Below are positions 9,713 through 18,096 of a DNA stretch of 39,018 nt, in pieces (the first letter of the stretch is position 1; every line of letters begins with the position of its first letter). The notes beneath the pieces are model-generated. The model saw nothing but the letters and a program-made list of their open reading frames with translations. It searched no databases and was not told the origin of the DNA. A program made the position numbers and the translations under genes. Origin of the DNA: Nitrospirota bacterium (GTDB taxonomy: Bacteria; Nitrospirota; Thermodesulfovibrionia; Thermodesulfovibrionales; JdFR-88); contig JAKAKS010000039.1 in the NCBI GenBank assembly GCA_021813405.1, forward strand, positions 43,451-82,468, read 5' to 3'.

Positions 9713-9742
9713 ATTTTATCATGGTTTTATGCCCTTTTTCAG
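9713..9742 (-). promoter_or_regulatory. possible promoter for the yebC operon
   Basis: On the minus strand, CTGAAA (9737-9742), an 18-nt spacer and TAAAAT (9713-9718) give a weak sigma-70-like pair in the 158-nt gap upstream of yebC. It would produce a leader of about 90 nt containing the short inverted repeat CCCC-GAT-GGGG. The -35 match is poor. Confidence 0.35.
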
Positions 9743-9773
9743 CTTCCGGCGCGGGACAATGAACATGGGACGG

Positions 9774-11165
9774 TTACCCCCTGTTATCCAGACCGTATTC
9801 CTTTATTTTGGTAAGCAGGGTTTTGTAGCTTACTTTAAGCACCTCAGCCGCCCTTGTCTTATTCCCCCTGGTCTCTTCCAGCGTGCTTTTTATGAGCTCG
9901 GCCTCGGCCACCCGCTGCGCCTGTTTGGAGGCATCTTCAAGGGCCCGTCCAACAGCCGGACGCTCCGGCAAATTGCTTTTGGCTTTTCCCGCATCCGGCG
10001 CTGGCCAAACCGAAAGCCCAAGGTGCTCCGGCAGTATGAACTCGCCCTCGGCCAGGATCATTGCCCGCTCCACAGTGTTTTCCAGCTCCCTTACATTTCC
10101 CTTCCACCTGTGGCTTACAAGGGCTTCCATGGCCTCAGGTGAAAACGATCTGGCCCTGCTCTTCAGCTCGGCCCTGTACTTCCCGGCAAAATATTCGGCC
10201 AGAAGTGGAATGTCCTCGGCCCTGTCTCGAAGCGGCGGTATCCTTTGGGGAAACACGTTCAGCCTGTAAAACAGGTCCTCCCTGAAATTGCCGGCCGCAG
10301 CCTCGGACTCCAGGTCCTTATTGCTTGCGGCCACCACCCTTACGTCTATTTTTATGGAATGGGTACCTCCTACCCGCTCTATCTCGGACTCCTGGAGCAC
10401 GCGGAGCAGCTTGGCCTGAAGCTGGGGGTCCAGCTCGCCCACTTCATCAAAGAAAACCGTGCCCATATGTGCAAGCTCCATCTTGCCCGGCTTGGTGCGC
10501 TCGGCCCCGGTAAAGGCCCCTTTTTCGTACCCGAACAATTCCGATTCCAGAAGCTCCCCAGGAATGGCAGCGCAGTTTATCGCCACAAACGGATAATCCT
10601 TCCGGGGCGACAGATGGTGGATGGCCCTGGCGAAAAGCTCCTTCCCGGTGCCGGATTCACCAAGCAGCAGTACGGTGCTCTTTGTGGGTGCAACCTTCTT
10701 TATACGCTCGGCCACTTCCGACAAAGCACGGCTTTTGCCCACTATGACAGGCAGCGCCCCCGGATTTACTTCCTCTTTAAGCAGCATGTTTTCGGCAAGC
10801 AGGCGCTGATTGTCAAGTGCCCTCTTTATTAATAAGACCAGATGGTCCGTATCGAAAGGTTTTGTGATGAAATCGTAGGCGCCAAGCTTCATCGCCTGCA
10901 CAGCGCCCTCAACGGAGCCGTATGCGGTCATGACTATCACCGGCCTTAACGAACTGTCCTCCCGGGAGGCCTTCAGAACATCTATCCCGCTTTTGCCCGG
11001 CAGTTTAAGGTCCGTAAGGACCAGATCGATTTTTTCTTCCCTCAGCTTTTTTGACGCCTGGGTGGCGTCGCCGGCATGGACAACGCTGAAGCCTTCGGCT
11101 TCAAGTGTTGCCTTCAGCATCTCGGCCGTTGAGGCCCTGTCCTCGACGATCAGGATGCGCTGCAT
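9774..11165 (-). CDS. sigma-54-dependent response regulator (NtrC family)
   Basis: 463 residues with three domains. The receiver (1-120) has acidic E8-D9, phospho-acceptor D52 and K102. The AAA+ domain has Walker A G-E-S-G-T-G-K-E (169-176), the sigma-54-contacting loop G-A-F-T-G-A (216-221) and Walker B F-F-D-E (238-241). A Fis-type helix-turn-helix lies at about 430-463 (N-K-T-R-A-A-E-V-L). It should activate sigma-54 promoters when phosphorylated. No histidine kinase lies beside it, so it is an orphan here, and its targets are unknown. The start is supported by an extended -10 (TGTTATAAT) ending 8 nt before the ATG with no Shine-Dalgarno site. It is divergent from Ppx/GppA. Confidence 0.95.
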   Translation of the reverse strand: MQRILIVEDRASTAEMLKATLEAEGFSVVHAGDATQASKKLREEKIDLVLTDLKLPGKSGIDVLKASREDSSLRPVIVMTAYGSVEGAVQAMKLGAYDFITKPFDTDHLVLLIKRALDNQRLLAENMLLKEEVNPGALPVIVGKSRALSEVAERIKKVAPTKSTVLLLGESGTGKELFARAIHHLSPRKDYPFVAINCAAIPGELLESELFGYEKGAFTGAERTKPGKMELAHMGTVFFDEVGELDPQLQAKLLRVLQESEIERVGGTHSIKIDVRVVAASNKDLESEAAAGNFREDLFYRLNVFPQRIPPLRDRAEDIPLLAEYFAGKYRAELKSRARSFSPEAMEALVSHRWKGNVRELENTVERAMILAEGEFILPEHLGLSVWPAPDAGKAKSNLPERPAVGRALEDASKQAQRVAEAELIKSTLEETRGNKTRAAEVLKVSYKTLLTKIKEYGLDNRG

Positions 11166-11173
11166 AACGGTAA

Positions 11174-11182
11174 ATTATAACA
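11174..11182 (-). promoter_or_regulatory. extended -10 promoter, leaderless, for the sigma-54 regulator gene
   Basis: The minus strand reads TGTTATAAT: TATAAT is 11174-11179, preceded by TG-T at 11180-11182. Only 8 nt (11166-11173) separate it from the ATG, so transcription should begin within a few bases of the start codon. No clear -35 is seen, as expected for an extended -10. Confidence 0.65.
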
Positions 11183-11231
11183 TGCAACCTTAAGATAACG
11201 TCTTGAACTCGCCGGAACAGACATCCACGGT

Positions 11232-11237
11232 TATAAT
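11232..11237 (+). promoter_or_regulatory. -10 element, leaderless, for the Ppx/GppA gene
   Basis: A perfect TATAAT lies 5 nt (ACGCG) before the ATG at 11243. A start of transcription at the usual distance would fall on or beside the ATG. There is no Shine-Dalgarno site and no convincing -35 at 16-18 nt. Confidence 0.6.
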
Positions 11238-11242
11238 ACGCG

Positions 11243-12145
11243 ATGAAGGTTTTTGCCTCCATAGACGTAGGTTCCAACGCCGTACGCATGCTGATAGCCG
11301 GGAAGGAAGATGGCGAAATTAAGCGGCTGCGTTATGAAAGGCGCACCACCCGGCTGGCGAAAGGGTTTCCCGAGGGAAACCGGATAAGCCGGGAAAACGC
11401 TGAACTTACGGCAAAAGCCCTGCGAGAGTACATGGAAGTATTGTCCGGATTCCAGCTGGAGGGGTTCAGGGCTGTGGGCACAAGCGCGCTCAGGGAGGCC
11501 GTAAACGGCCGGGAGATTATGGAATATCTTGGGCGTGAGGCCGGATTTAAAATCGATGTTATCTGCGTTGAAGAAGAGGCCAGGCTTTCGGCCAAAGGCG
11601 TTACAGGGTTTCTTGATATAAAAACCGCTATGATACTGGATATCGGAGGAGGCAGCACGGAATGGATTATCTGGAGCGGCGGGAAACTGGTTAAAAGCGG
11701 CAGCATACCTGTTGGCGTAGTAAAGCTGGCCGGTATGTGCGCCCCGCCGGGGTTTCCCTGCCCCAAGGCCATTGCCTCAATAGAAGACGCATCAGCCCGG
11801 ATAATATCCAAAACCGGCAGTTATGATAAAGGCGCGTTCGTGCTCACCGGCGGCACTGCAAGCACGCTTGCCATGGTGGACCTTGCGCTGGAATCCTATA
11901 ATCACGGGCTTGTGCACGGCCACAGGGTAAATATGGACAGGCTCCATGAAATTTATGGAATGATAGACCGCACCACCCCCACTGAAAGGGACAGCATAAA
12001 AGGGCTTCCGGCAGACCGGGCAGACTTGATAATGCCCGGTGTCCGCCTTACAATTAATATAATGGTTGCTGTAGGATTCCGGGAGTTGACCGTAAGCGGC
12101 ACGGGGCTGCCGGAAGGGATAATTTTGGAGTTAACGGGGGCTTGA
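11243..12145 (+). CDS. Ppx/GppA family phosphatase
   Basis: 300 residues, the short form with the two actin-like ATPase halves and no extra C-terminal HD domain. The family hydrolyses polyphosphate or pppGpp. Seen are the phosphate-1 motif I-D-V-G-S-N-A-V-R-M-L-I (7-18), V-G-T-S-A-L-R-E-A, the E-E-E-A-R-L-S block with the catalytic glutamate region, and the phosphate-2 motif L-D-I-G-G-G-S-T-E-W. Late blocks are L-T-G-G-T-A-S-T-L-A and the R-A-D-L-I-M-P-G sequence. Motifs do not decide exopolyphosphatase versus pppGpp phosphohydrolase. Its TGA abuts the ATG of the diguanylate cyclase gene with no gap, so the two are almost surely co-expressed. Confidence 0.93.
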   Translation: MKVFASIDVGSNAVRMLIAGKEDGEIKRLRYERRTTRLAKGFPEGNRISRENAELTAKALREYMEVLSGFQLEGFRAVGTSALREAVNGREIMEYLGREAGFKIDVICVEEEARLSAKGVTGFLDIKTAMILDIGGGSTEWIIWSGGKLVKSGSIPVGVVKLAGMCAPPGFPCPKAIASIEDASARIISKTGSYDKGAFVLTGGTASTLAMVDLALESYNHGLVHGHRVNMDRLHEIYGMIDRTTPTERDSIKGLPADRADLIMPGVRLTINIMVAVGFRELTVSGTGLPEGIILELTGA

Positions 12146-13516
12146 ATGAATATTAAATGGTTTTTTAAACACCCCCAAAAATCCCACTGCCCGGATCTGG
12201 TGCGGGAACCGATGCTTCTGCTCAATTCGTCCGGCCGGATTCTGGACCTTAATGACTCAATTGCGCTTGCCCTTAGCGCCGGTAAGGAAGACCTCATGGG
12301 CGCAAAGGCAAACTCGGTTCCGGGGCTCACCCCTCTTCTGCCTGGTATGGAACAGGCCTTTAAAGGCAACATGGCTGTCACCGCCCCGGAACAGATAAAA
12401 CTTGGCAACCGGATATACAGGCCCACGGTTTATCCTCTGGACCATAACGGCGAAAGCGAAAAACAGACCAGAGCTTTCGGACTGGTGCTTCAGGACATCA
12501 CGGAGTACGTAAACCTGGAAGAGGAGCTTATAAAGCGCAACCGGCTTTTGATGGCGATAAATACCATCTCCACGGTTTTTTTGTATTCCAATATAGCATC
12601 ACTTTTTGACGTGCTCCACGACAAGATCCTGCTAGTCACCGGGATGGATTTCTGCTGGACTGTTGTAAGGGAAAAGGAGGGGTTTGCCGCAAGGGGTATG
12701 CGCGGCCTTTCAAGGAACCTGAGGGCCAGGCTCGATTCCGGCGCGCTGGATATATTCCACCAGAGCATAATGGACTCCGGCGAGCCCTTTACCGTTATTG
12801 AGGGGCCGGAAGTGAGGAATTACGAATTTTTTGAAAAGGACGGCATCGCCACCCTGGTGGCCCAGCCTCTTTCAATCGGGCCTGATAAGGTTGGGGTGCT
12901 TGTAATGGGCAGCCGCACAGAGGCGGACCTGGGGTTCGACATGGCCTCGCTTATAAACCTGATAGGCAACCATGTTTCGCTTATCATGGAAAAGGTGAGG
13001 CTTTATGAGGAATCCGAGCGCCTCGCCATAACGGACGCCCTGACGGGCCTTTTCAATATCAGGCATTTTTACGACTCGCTTGCGCACGAGATTGCAAGGG
13101 CCAGGCGCTACGGCGAGTCCTTTTCCATTTCCATATTCGACATAGACGATTTCAAGAACATAAACGACACCTTCGGCCACCAGGCAGGAGATGAGGTGCT
13201 AAGGACCGTGGCATCGGCAATGAAAAACATTTCCAGGGAGGTGGACCTGGTGGCACGGTACGGAGGAGAGGAATTTGTTATAATCCTTCCTAACACATCC
13301 AAGCAGGAGGCGTTCAGGCAGGCCGCCAGAGTGAAGGACGGAATCGAAACCGAGTCCTATCTGTCAGGCAGGACCAAAGTCTTCGTAAGCGGGGGGGTTG
13401 CGTCCTTCCCAGGCGACGCCACGGATGAAAAAGGTCTTTTATACGCTGCGGATATGGCCCTTTATGAGGCCAAGTCACTCGGCAAAAGGCAAATTAGGCT
13501 TGCGGGAGTCAGCTGA
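12146..13516 (+). CDS. PAS-GAF-GGDEF diguanylate cyclase
   Basis: 456 residues. A PAS-like domain (about 18-130; P-M-L-L-L-N-S-S-G-R-I-L-D-L-N-D) is followed by a short coiled segment, a GAF-like domain (about 145-285; S-N-I-A-S-L-F-D-V-L...) and a GGDEF domain (about 290-452). The active site is R-Y-G-G-E-E-F with GGEEF at 373-377, preceded by R364-E-V-D367, the R-x-x-D product-inhibition site exactly five residues upstream. D-A-L-T-G-L-F-N and D-D-F-K-N-I-N-D, the Mg/GTP blocks, are intact. It should make cyclic di-GMP and be feedback inhibited. No membrane segment is seen, so it is cytoplasmic. It sits directly after Ppx/GppA and 1 nt before the oxidoreductase beta gene. Confidence 0.93.
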   Translation: MNIKWFFKHPQKSHCPDLVREPMLLLNSSGRILDLNDSIALALSAGKEDLMGAKANSVPGLTPLLPGMEQAFKGNMAVTAPEQIKLGNRIYRPTVYPLDHNGESEKQTRAFGLVLQDITEYVNLEEELIKRNRLLMAINTISTVFLYSNIASLFDVLHDKILLVTGMDFCWTVVREKEGFAARGMRGLSRNLRARLDSGALDIFHQSIMDSGEPFTVIEGPEVRNYEFFEKDGIATLVAQPLSIGPDKVGVLVMGSRTEADLGFDMASLINLIGNHVSLIMEKVRLYEESERLAITDALTGLFNIRHFYDSLAHEIARARRYGESFSISIFDIDDFKNINDTFGHQAGDEVLRTVASAMKNISREVDLVARYGGEEFVIILPNTSKQEAFRQAARVKDGIETESYLSGRTKVFVSGGVASFPGDATDEKGLLYAADMALYEAKSLGKRQIRLAGVS

Positions 13517-13517
13517 T

Positions 13518-14276
13518 TTGAAAAAAGTGTTCGGAAGGCCGCGCGCCCTTAAAGAAGGCGTACGGTTCCATTATTGCCCCGGCTGCGGCCACAGCATCCT
13601 GCACAGGATTTTGGCGGAGTGCGTGGACGAACTGGGCATCCGGGAGCGCGCTATCGGAATAGCCCCGGTAGGGTGCGCTGTTTACGCCTACGACTATTTC
13701 GATTTCGATATGATAGAGGTCCCTCACGGCAGGCCGCCAGCCGCGGCAACCGGGTTGAAACGCGTTCTGCCAGACAGGATTTTGATCTCTTACCAGGGCG
13801 ACGGGGATCTGGCTGCCATAGGTACAGCGGAAATAGTTCACGCCGCCAACCGCGGAGAAAATATAACCGTAATATTTGTAAATAACGCCATATACGGCAT
13901 GACCGGCGGGCAGATGGCCCCAACTACAATACTTGGGCAGAAGACCACCACAACACCTCTTGGCCGCCAGGCGGGACCAGCCGGTTATCCGCTTAAGGTG
14001 TGCGAGCTGCTGGCCGCTCTGGATGCCCCGGCCTTTATTGCAAGGAGTTCAGTAGACAATCCCAAAAACGTGGCTGCAACAAAGAAGCTTATAAAACAGG
14101 CACTTCAATATCAGATAGACGGCAGGGGATTCTCCATGATTGAGGTGTTATCCCCATGCCCAACAGACTGGAAGCTCTCTCCGTCCGAATCCCTCAAGTG
14201 GATTTCAGGCCCATTAATGGAAGTTTTCCCCACGGGCATATTCAGGGACAAACATCAGGGAAAAGATGTCTCCTGA
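13518..14276 (+). CDS. 2-oxoacid:ferredoxin oxidoreductase, beta (TPP-binding) subunit
   Basis: 252 residues from the proposed TTG start at 13518. That start has GGGAG 9 nt upstream and gives M-K-K-V-F-G-R-P; the longer frame opening at 13398 would run inside the cyclase gene and is rejected. The subunit resembles KorB/VorA: Y-C-P-G-C-G-H (19-25), A-P-V-G-C-A-V-Y-A-Y-D-Y, G-R-P-P-A-A-A-T-G, and the TPP motif G-D-G-D-L-A-A-I-G with V-N-N-A-I-Y-G-M-T-G-G-Q. It oxidatively decarboxylates a 2-oxoacid to acyl-CoA with ferredoxin. The S-P-C-P-T-D-W ending is typical of 2-oxoglutarate or branched-chain enzymes. The alpha subunit is not adjacent. The end overlaps the gamma gene by 11 nt. Confidence 0.92.
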   Translation: MKKVFGRPRALKEGVRFHYCPGCGHSILHRILAECVDELGIRERAIGIAPVGCAVYAYDYFDFDMIEVPHGRPPAAATGLKRVLPDRILISYQGDGDLAAIGTAEIVHAANRGENITVIFVNNAIYGMTGGQMAPTTILGQKTTTTPLGRQAGPAGYPLKVCELLAALDAPAFIARSSVDNPKNVAATKKLIKQALQYQIDGRGFSMIEVLSPCPTDWKLSPSESLKWISGPLMEVFPTGIFRDKHQGKDVS

Positions 14277-14847
14277 ATCCTCGCGCTGCGGACAGGCGGC
14301 AAATGACAACACGCGGGCGGTGCTGCTGGCTGGTTCCGGCGGGCAGGGGATTCTGTTTGCCGGGAAGCTCCTTGCACAGGCCGCGATGAATGAAGGGAAA
14401 AACGTTACGTGGTTCCCTTCTTACGGGGCCGAGGTAAGAGGAGGCACGGCAAACTGCACTGTGGTTATTTCCGGCGGGCAGATAGGCTCCCCGATTGTGG
14501 GCTACCCTGACGTGCTTGTGATCTTGAACAACGCCTCGCTAAACAGGTTTACCCCAAGGCTGAAGCCAGAAGGGGCGCTTATAGTCAATACGTCGTTGAT
14601 AGATGAAGCGGCCGCAAAAGAGACAGGCAAAATCTTTCTGGGGGTGCCAGCAGGCGGTATTGCACTGAAGCTGGGCGATACCCTGGCCGCAAATATGGTT
14701 ATGCTTGGGGCTGCCGCGCGGCAGGCCGCCCTCTGCGGGCTGGATGCGCTTAAAAGCGCGCTCCGGGAACTGGCCGCGGGCAAAAAGGCTCTGCTGGAAT
14801 TGAATCTGAAAGCGCTTGACGAGGGCTGGAATTACCGTGCCGGTTAG
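14266..14847 (+). CDS. 2-oxoacid:ferredoxin oxidoreductase, gamma subunit
   Basis: 193 residues of the POR_gamma family. Family blocks are L-A-G-S-G-G-Q-G-I-L-F-A-G-K-L-L, the substrate/CoA-contacting P-S-Y-G-A-E-V-R-G-G-T-A-N-C, N-N-A-S-L-N-R-F and N-M-V-M-L-G-A. Together with the beta subunit it would complete a Kor/Vor-type complex once an alpha subunit and a ferredoxin-like subunit are supplied from elsewhere. The ATG at 14266 lies inside the last codons of the beta gene and has GGGA upstream. The first 14 residues are poorly conserved-looking, so the exact start is less certain than the family. Confidence 0.92.
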   Translation: MSPESSRCGQAANDNTRAVLLAGSGGQGILFAGKLLAQAAMNEGKNVTWFPSYGAEVRGGTANCTVVISGGQIGSPIVGYPDVLVILNNASLNRFTPRLKPEGALIVNTSLIDEAAAKETGKIFLGVPAGGIALKLGDTLAANMVMLGAAARQAALCGLDALKSALRELAAGKKALLELNLKALDEGWNYRAG

Positions 14848-15295
14848 AAAAGCGCTAGTCCCGGAGATTAAGCAGGTGCATCTGCTTATAAACGAGTTTG
14901 CCCGCCACTATGAGATGCTTCCAAGGAGCCTTTCAGACCTCTATGCCCATGTAAGGGACATCTTCGTCTTTGAAAAAGGCGGAAAAATACTTGGCGTTTG
15001 CGCCCTGCATGTCCTTTGGGACGACCTGGCCGAGATACGATCCCTTGCCGTCAAGGAAGGCCACCAGAGAAAAGGTATAGGCGAGGCCCTAGTAAGAAAG
15101 TGCGTTTCCGAGGCCGGAAAGCTGGGGGTCCCTAAAGTGTTTGCCCTTACATACGTGCCTGAGTTCTTCAATAAACTCGGGTTCGAGGAGGTAAAGCGAT
15201 CCAGGCTGCCCAAAAGGATTTGGGGCGACTGCATCAATTGCCATAAATTCCCGGACTGCGACGAGCACGCGATGATAAAGGTGATAGGGGAATAA
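14837..15295 (+). CDS. GNAT N-acetyltransferase, short ArgA-like (N-acetylglutamate synthase type)
   Basis: 152 residues from GTG at 14837 (M-P-V-R-K-A...), with a GAGGG site upstream. An in-frame TTG at 14816 is possible but lies deeper inside the gamma gene. The acetyl-CoA loop is E-G-H-Q-R-K-G-I-G-E-A-L-V. The C-terminal pattern F-F-N-K-L-G-F-E-E-V followed by L-P-K-R-I-W-G-D-C, C-H-K-F-P-D-C-D-E resembles short stand-alone glutamate N-acetyltransferases that start arginine synthesis. The three cysteines near the end could bind metal, which is inference. Substrate is assigned by resemblance only. The TAATG junction couples it to purN. Confidence 0.83.
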   Translation: MPVRKALVPEIKQVHLLINEFARHYEMLPRSLSDLYAHVRDIFVFEKGGKILGVCALHVLWDDLAEIRSLAVKEGHQRKGIGEALVRKCVSEAGKLGVPKVFALTYVPEFFNKLGFEEVKRSRLPKRIWGDCINCHKFPDCDEHAMIKVIGE

Positions 15296-15945
15296 TGCTG
15301 GAAATCGGCGTCCTGGCCTCCGGCAATGGGTCAAATTTTCAGGCGATACTGAATGCAGTCAAAGCGGGCCGGATTAAGGCCGGAATAAAAATACTTATAA
15401 GCGACAAGGCCAATGCCTTCGCGCTTGAAAGGGCGAAACAAAACGGCGTAGAGGCCCTCCATATAAGCCCTAAGTCTTTCCCTTCCATGGACGAATATTT
15501 CGTGGCCGTTGCTGAGGAACTGAAAAAAAGAGATGTAGGGCTGGTACTTCTGGCGGGCTTCATGCGGATAGTTAAAAAACCTCTCCTGGATGCCTTCCCA
15601 TGGAAGGTGATGAATATTCACCCTGCCCTCCTGCCGTCTTTCCCTGGGCTGCACGGGCAGAAGCAGGCAGCGGATTACGGGGCAAGGATTTCGGGCTGCA
15701 CCGTCCACTTTGTGGATGCCGGAATGGATACCGGCCCTGTGATAATCCAGGCAGCCGTGGCCTGCAGCGCAGACGACACGGAAGACACATTGTCTGAAAG
15801 GATTCTCAAATACGAGCATATCATATATCCGGAGGCAGTAAGGCTCTTTGCCGAGGGCAGGCTGGAAGTAAAGGGCAGGAAGGTTTTCATTAAGGGCAGC
15901 ACACCGTATCCCACGGACGCGATCATCAACCCGCCTGTTGAATAA
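15295..15945 (+). CDS. purN: phosphoribosylglycinamide formyltransferase (folate-dependent)
   Basis: 216 residues. PurN moves a formyl group from 10-formyl-THF to GAR in step three of purine synthesis. Seen are the phosphate-binding start V-L-A-S-G-N-G-S-N-F-Q-A, L-A-G-F-M-R-I, the catalytic N-I-H-P-A-L-L-P-S-F-P-G with Asn and His, and H-F-V-D-A-G-M-D-T-G-P-V-I-I-Q with the catalytic Asp. The start ATG overlaps the previous stop by one base. A longer open frame on the opposite strand across this gene and the start of pyk has no recognisable domain and is treated as a shadow. Confidence 0.97.
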   Translation: MLEIGVLASGNGSNFQAILNAVKAGRIKAGIKILISDKANAFALERAKQNGVEALHISPKSFPSMDEYFVAVAEELKKRDVGLVLLAGFMRIVKKPLLDAFPWKVMNIHPALLPSFPGLHGQKQAADYGARISGCTVHFVDAGMDTGPVIIQAAVACSADDTEDTLSERILKYEHIIYPEAVRLFAEGRLEVKGRKVFIKGSTPYPTDAIINPPVE

Positions 15946-15979
15946 GCAGTAAATTACGCATCTCCCAATTCCGTTTCGG

Positions 15980-16008
15980 TTGTCATCGGCATATCCTTGT
16001 GTTAACTT
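15980..16008 (+). promoter_or_regulatory. sigma-70-type promoter, leaderless, for pyk
   Basis: TTGTCA (15980-15985), a 17-nt spacer and TAACTT (16003-16008), with TG-T just before the -10, form an extended promoter. Only 6 nt separate it from the ATG at 16015, with no Shine-Dalgarno site, so the transcript should start at or next to the start codon. Confidence 0.6.
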
Positions 16009-16014
16009 TATCTC

Positions 16015-17424
16015 ATGCAAAGGAAAGCAAAAATAATCTGCACCATCGGGCCTGTCACGATCAACGGAGCGATGATCAGAGGTCTTATAAAAAGCGGCAT
16101 GAATGTGGCGCGCCTGAATTTCTCGCACGGCACGCATGCATTCCATGAGGAAGCGGTGAAGACCATCCGGCATGAGTCCGCCAGGCTGAAAAAGAATGTG
16201 GCGATAATGCTGGACTTGCAGGGCATCAAAATCCGCCTGGGCACCCTGCGCGGCGGGCAGGTAGAGCTGAAAAAAGGCCGCGTTGTAACCATAAGGAGAG
16301 GCGGAGGGCCCGGAGATGAAAACACGATATACATCAGGTATCCGCACCTGATAGAGGCATCCGAAGAGGGCCAGCGCGTACTGTTAAGCGACGGCCTCAT
16401 AGAATTGCAGATAACGGAAAAGGGGACTGATTACCTGACGGCATCAGTAAAGACCGGCGGCATCCTGAAAGAAAAAAAAGGCGTGAACCTGCCGGGGCTC
16501 AAACCGCTGGATGTCTCCTTCACCAAAAAAGACGAAGCGGACCTCCTCTTCGGCCTTAAAATGGGGATAGATTACGTTGCCCTCTCCTTCGTGCGCACCG
16601 GCAGCGACGTGCTTGCGTTGAAGGAATTCCTTAAAAGGCAAAACGCAAACGGACTGCCGGTAATAGCTAAGATAGAAACCCCGCAGGCGATCAGAAATCT
16701 GGATGAGATATTGCCGCTGGTTGACGGGATCATGGTGGCCAGGGGTGACCTTGGCGTGGAGATACCGCCGGAGAACGTTCCAGTGGCGCAAAAATCCATT
16801 GTCGAAAAGGCCAACAGGGCGGGAAAATTCGTCATCATCGCTACGGAGATGCTGGAGAGCATGACCGAGCGCCCCCGCCCCACCAGGGCCGAAACAACAG
16901 ATGTGTCAAATGCCATACTGGATGGCGCCGACGCCGTGATGCTGTCACAGGAGACATCGGTTGGGAAATACCCGCTTGAGGCCGCCGGCATGATGGGCAG
17001 GATCATAGAGGAAACGGAGCTGTCACTGCCGATAATAAGCCGCTACCAGCAGAAGGGGACGTTCTCGGAGGCTGTGGCGCGGGCGGCAACCGATGCCGCA
17101 CATAGCGTAAAGGCCAAATACATAATAGCGTTTACCCAGTCCGGCTCCACGGCGCGGCTTATCTCCATGCTCCGCCCGTATACTGAGATAATCGCTCTCA
17201 GCCCCTCGGAGCACGTCCTCAGGCGCATGGCGTTGTACTGGGGTGTGCGTGCCCGCAAAATAAAAAAATTAAAGAGCATGGACGCCCAGTTCAAAGAAGT
17301 GGAAAAAGCCCTGGTATCCGATAGGCTGGCAAAAACAGGCGATATAATCGTTATAACAGCAGGCGTGCCGAATCAGCAAGGCACTACCCGCCTGATGAAG
17401 CTGCACGTAATAGGAAAAGAATAA
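16015..17424 (+). CDS. pyk: pyruvate kinase
   Basis: 469 residues, normal length. The enzyme makes pyruvate and ATP from PEP and ADP at the end of glycolysis. Seen are K-I-I-C-T-I-G-P at the start, M-N-V-A-R-L-N-F-S-H-G, D-L-Q-G-I-K-I-R-L-G (usually D-x-x-G-P-K-I-R), the active-site V-I-A-K-I-E-T-P-Q-A and M-V-A-R-G-D-L-G-V-E-I, then A-T-E-M-L-E-S-M and R-A-E-T-T-D-V-S-N-A. The S-G-S-T-A-R-L-I-S effector-domain turn is present. Position 7 of the D-L-Q-G-I-K-I block carries Ile where Pro is usual, a mild variation. It is the last gene of the plus-strand run and converges on rnhB. Confidence 0.96.
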   Translation: MQRKAKIICTIGPVTINGAMIRGLIKSGMNVARLNFSHGTHAFHEEAVKTIRHESARLKKNVAIMLDLQGIKIRLGTLRGGQVELKKGRVVTIRRGGGPGDENTIYIRYPHLIEASEEGQRVLLSDGLIELQITEKGTDYLTASVKTGGILKEKKGVNLPGLKPLDVSFTKKDEADLLFGLKMGIDYVALSFVRTGSDVLALKEFLKRQNANGLPVIAKIETPQAIRNLDEILPLVDGIMVARGDLGVEIPPENVPVAQKSIVEKANRAGKFVIIATEMLESMTERPRPTRAETTDVSNAILDGADAVMLSQETSVGKYPLEAAGMMGRIIEETELSLPIISRYQQKGTFSEAVARAATDAAHSVKAKYIIAFTQSGSTARLISMLRPYTEIIALSPSEHVLRRMALYWGVRARKIKKLKSMDAQFKEVEKALVSDRLAKTGDIIVITAGVPNQQGTTRLMKLHVIGKE

Positions 17425-17447
17425 AACCACGTCCCGCCATAAATCAA

Positions 17448-18071
17448 TCAGATGGCATCGAAAGGCAGTTCCAGCGTCAGGACATGATTAAATGTTTTCC
17501 TGTGAATGGGACAGGGGCCAAGCTTGTTTACAATCTCCATATGCTCCCGCGTGCAATAGCCCTTGTGCCTGTCAAAACCATATCCGGGATAAAGCTTGTG
17601 ATAATACGCCATCAGCCTGTCCCTGATGTACTTGGCCACAACGGAAGCGGCCGCTATGGAAGCGCTATGTAATTCTCCCTTGATTATGGAGACCTGCTCC
17701 ACAGGCACTTCAGGTAGTTTTACGGCATCGATGAGCAGCAGGTCCGGCTTCTGGCCGAGATGCTCCAGCGCCCTTCGCATGGCCAGCCTGGTGGCCTGAT
17801 AAATATTTATGTTCTCGATGGTCTCAACGTCCGCTATGCCCACGCCTACGTCAATAGCGGAAGCAATGACCCTTTCGAAAATCCGCTTCCTGTCTTTTTC
17901 CGGGATCAGCTTGGAGTCCCTCAGGCCCTTAATAACCTTGCCTTCAGGCAGAACAGCCGCGGCGGCCACAACGGGCCCGGCCAGAGGGCCCCGGCCTGCC
18001 TCGTCCAGCCCGGCTATCCTGGCAAAACCCCTGTCCCTGAATGAATTATCGTAGCTGTAAAGGCCGGCCAC
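17448..18071 (-). CDS. rnhB: ribonuclease HII
   Basis: 207 residues. RNase HII cuts the RNA strand of DNA/RNA hybrids and single ribonucleotides in DNA. The catalytic start I-A-G-L-D-E-A-G-R-G-P-L-A-G-P (D and E of the DEDD set) is intact, as are R-D-S-K-L-I, L-L-I-D-A-V-K-L-P, S-I-A-A-A-S-V-V-A-K-Y-I-R-D-R and Y-P-G-Y-G-F-D-R-H-K-G-Y-C-T. The start is GTG at 18069-18071. It follows rplS, its standard neighbour, by 25 nt. Confidence 0.96.
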   Translation of the reverse strand: MAGLYSYDNSFRDRGFARIAGLDEAGRGPLAGPVVAAAAVLPEGKVIKGLRDSKLIPEKDRKRIFERVIASAIDVGVGIADVETIENINIYQATRLAMRRALEHLGQKPDLLLIDAVKLPEVPVEQVSIIKGELHSASIAAASVVAKYIRDRLMAYYHKLYPGYGFDRHKGYCTREHMEIVNKLGPCPIHRKTFNHVLTLELPFDAI

Positions 18072-18096
18072 AGCTCGCCGCCCGGATAGGACCGGC

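Noticed and set aside
13398..13517. Longer start for the oxidoreductase beta subunit
   Set aside because: The extension lies inside the cyclase gene and has no family sequence; TTG at 13518 has a well-spaced GGGAG.
15331..16347. 338-codon open frame on the minus strand over purN and the start of pyk
   Set aside because: No domain is recognisable and it lies opposite well-conserved genes, so it is a shadow frame.
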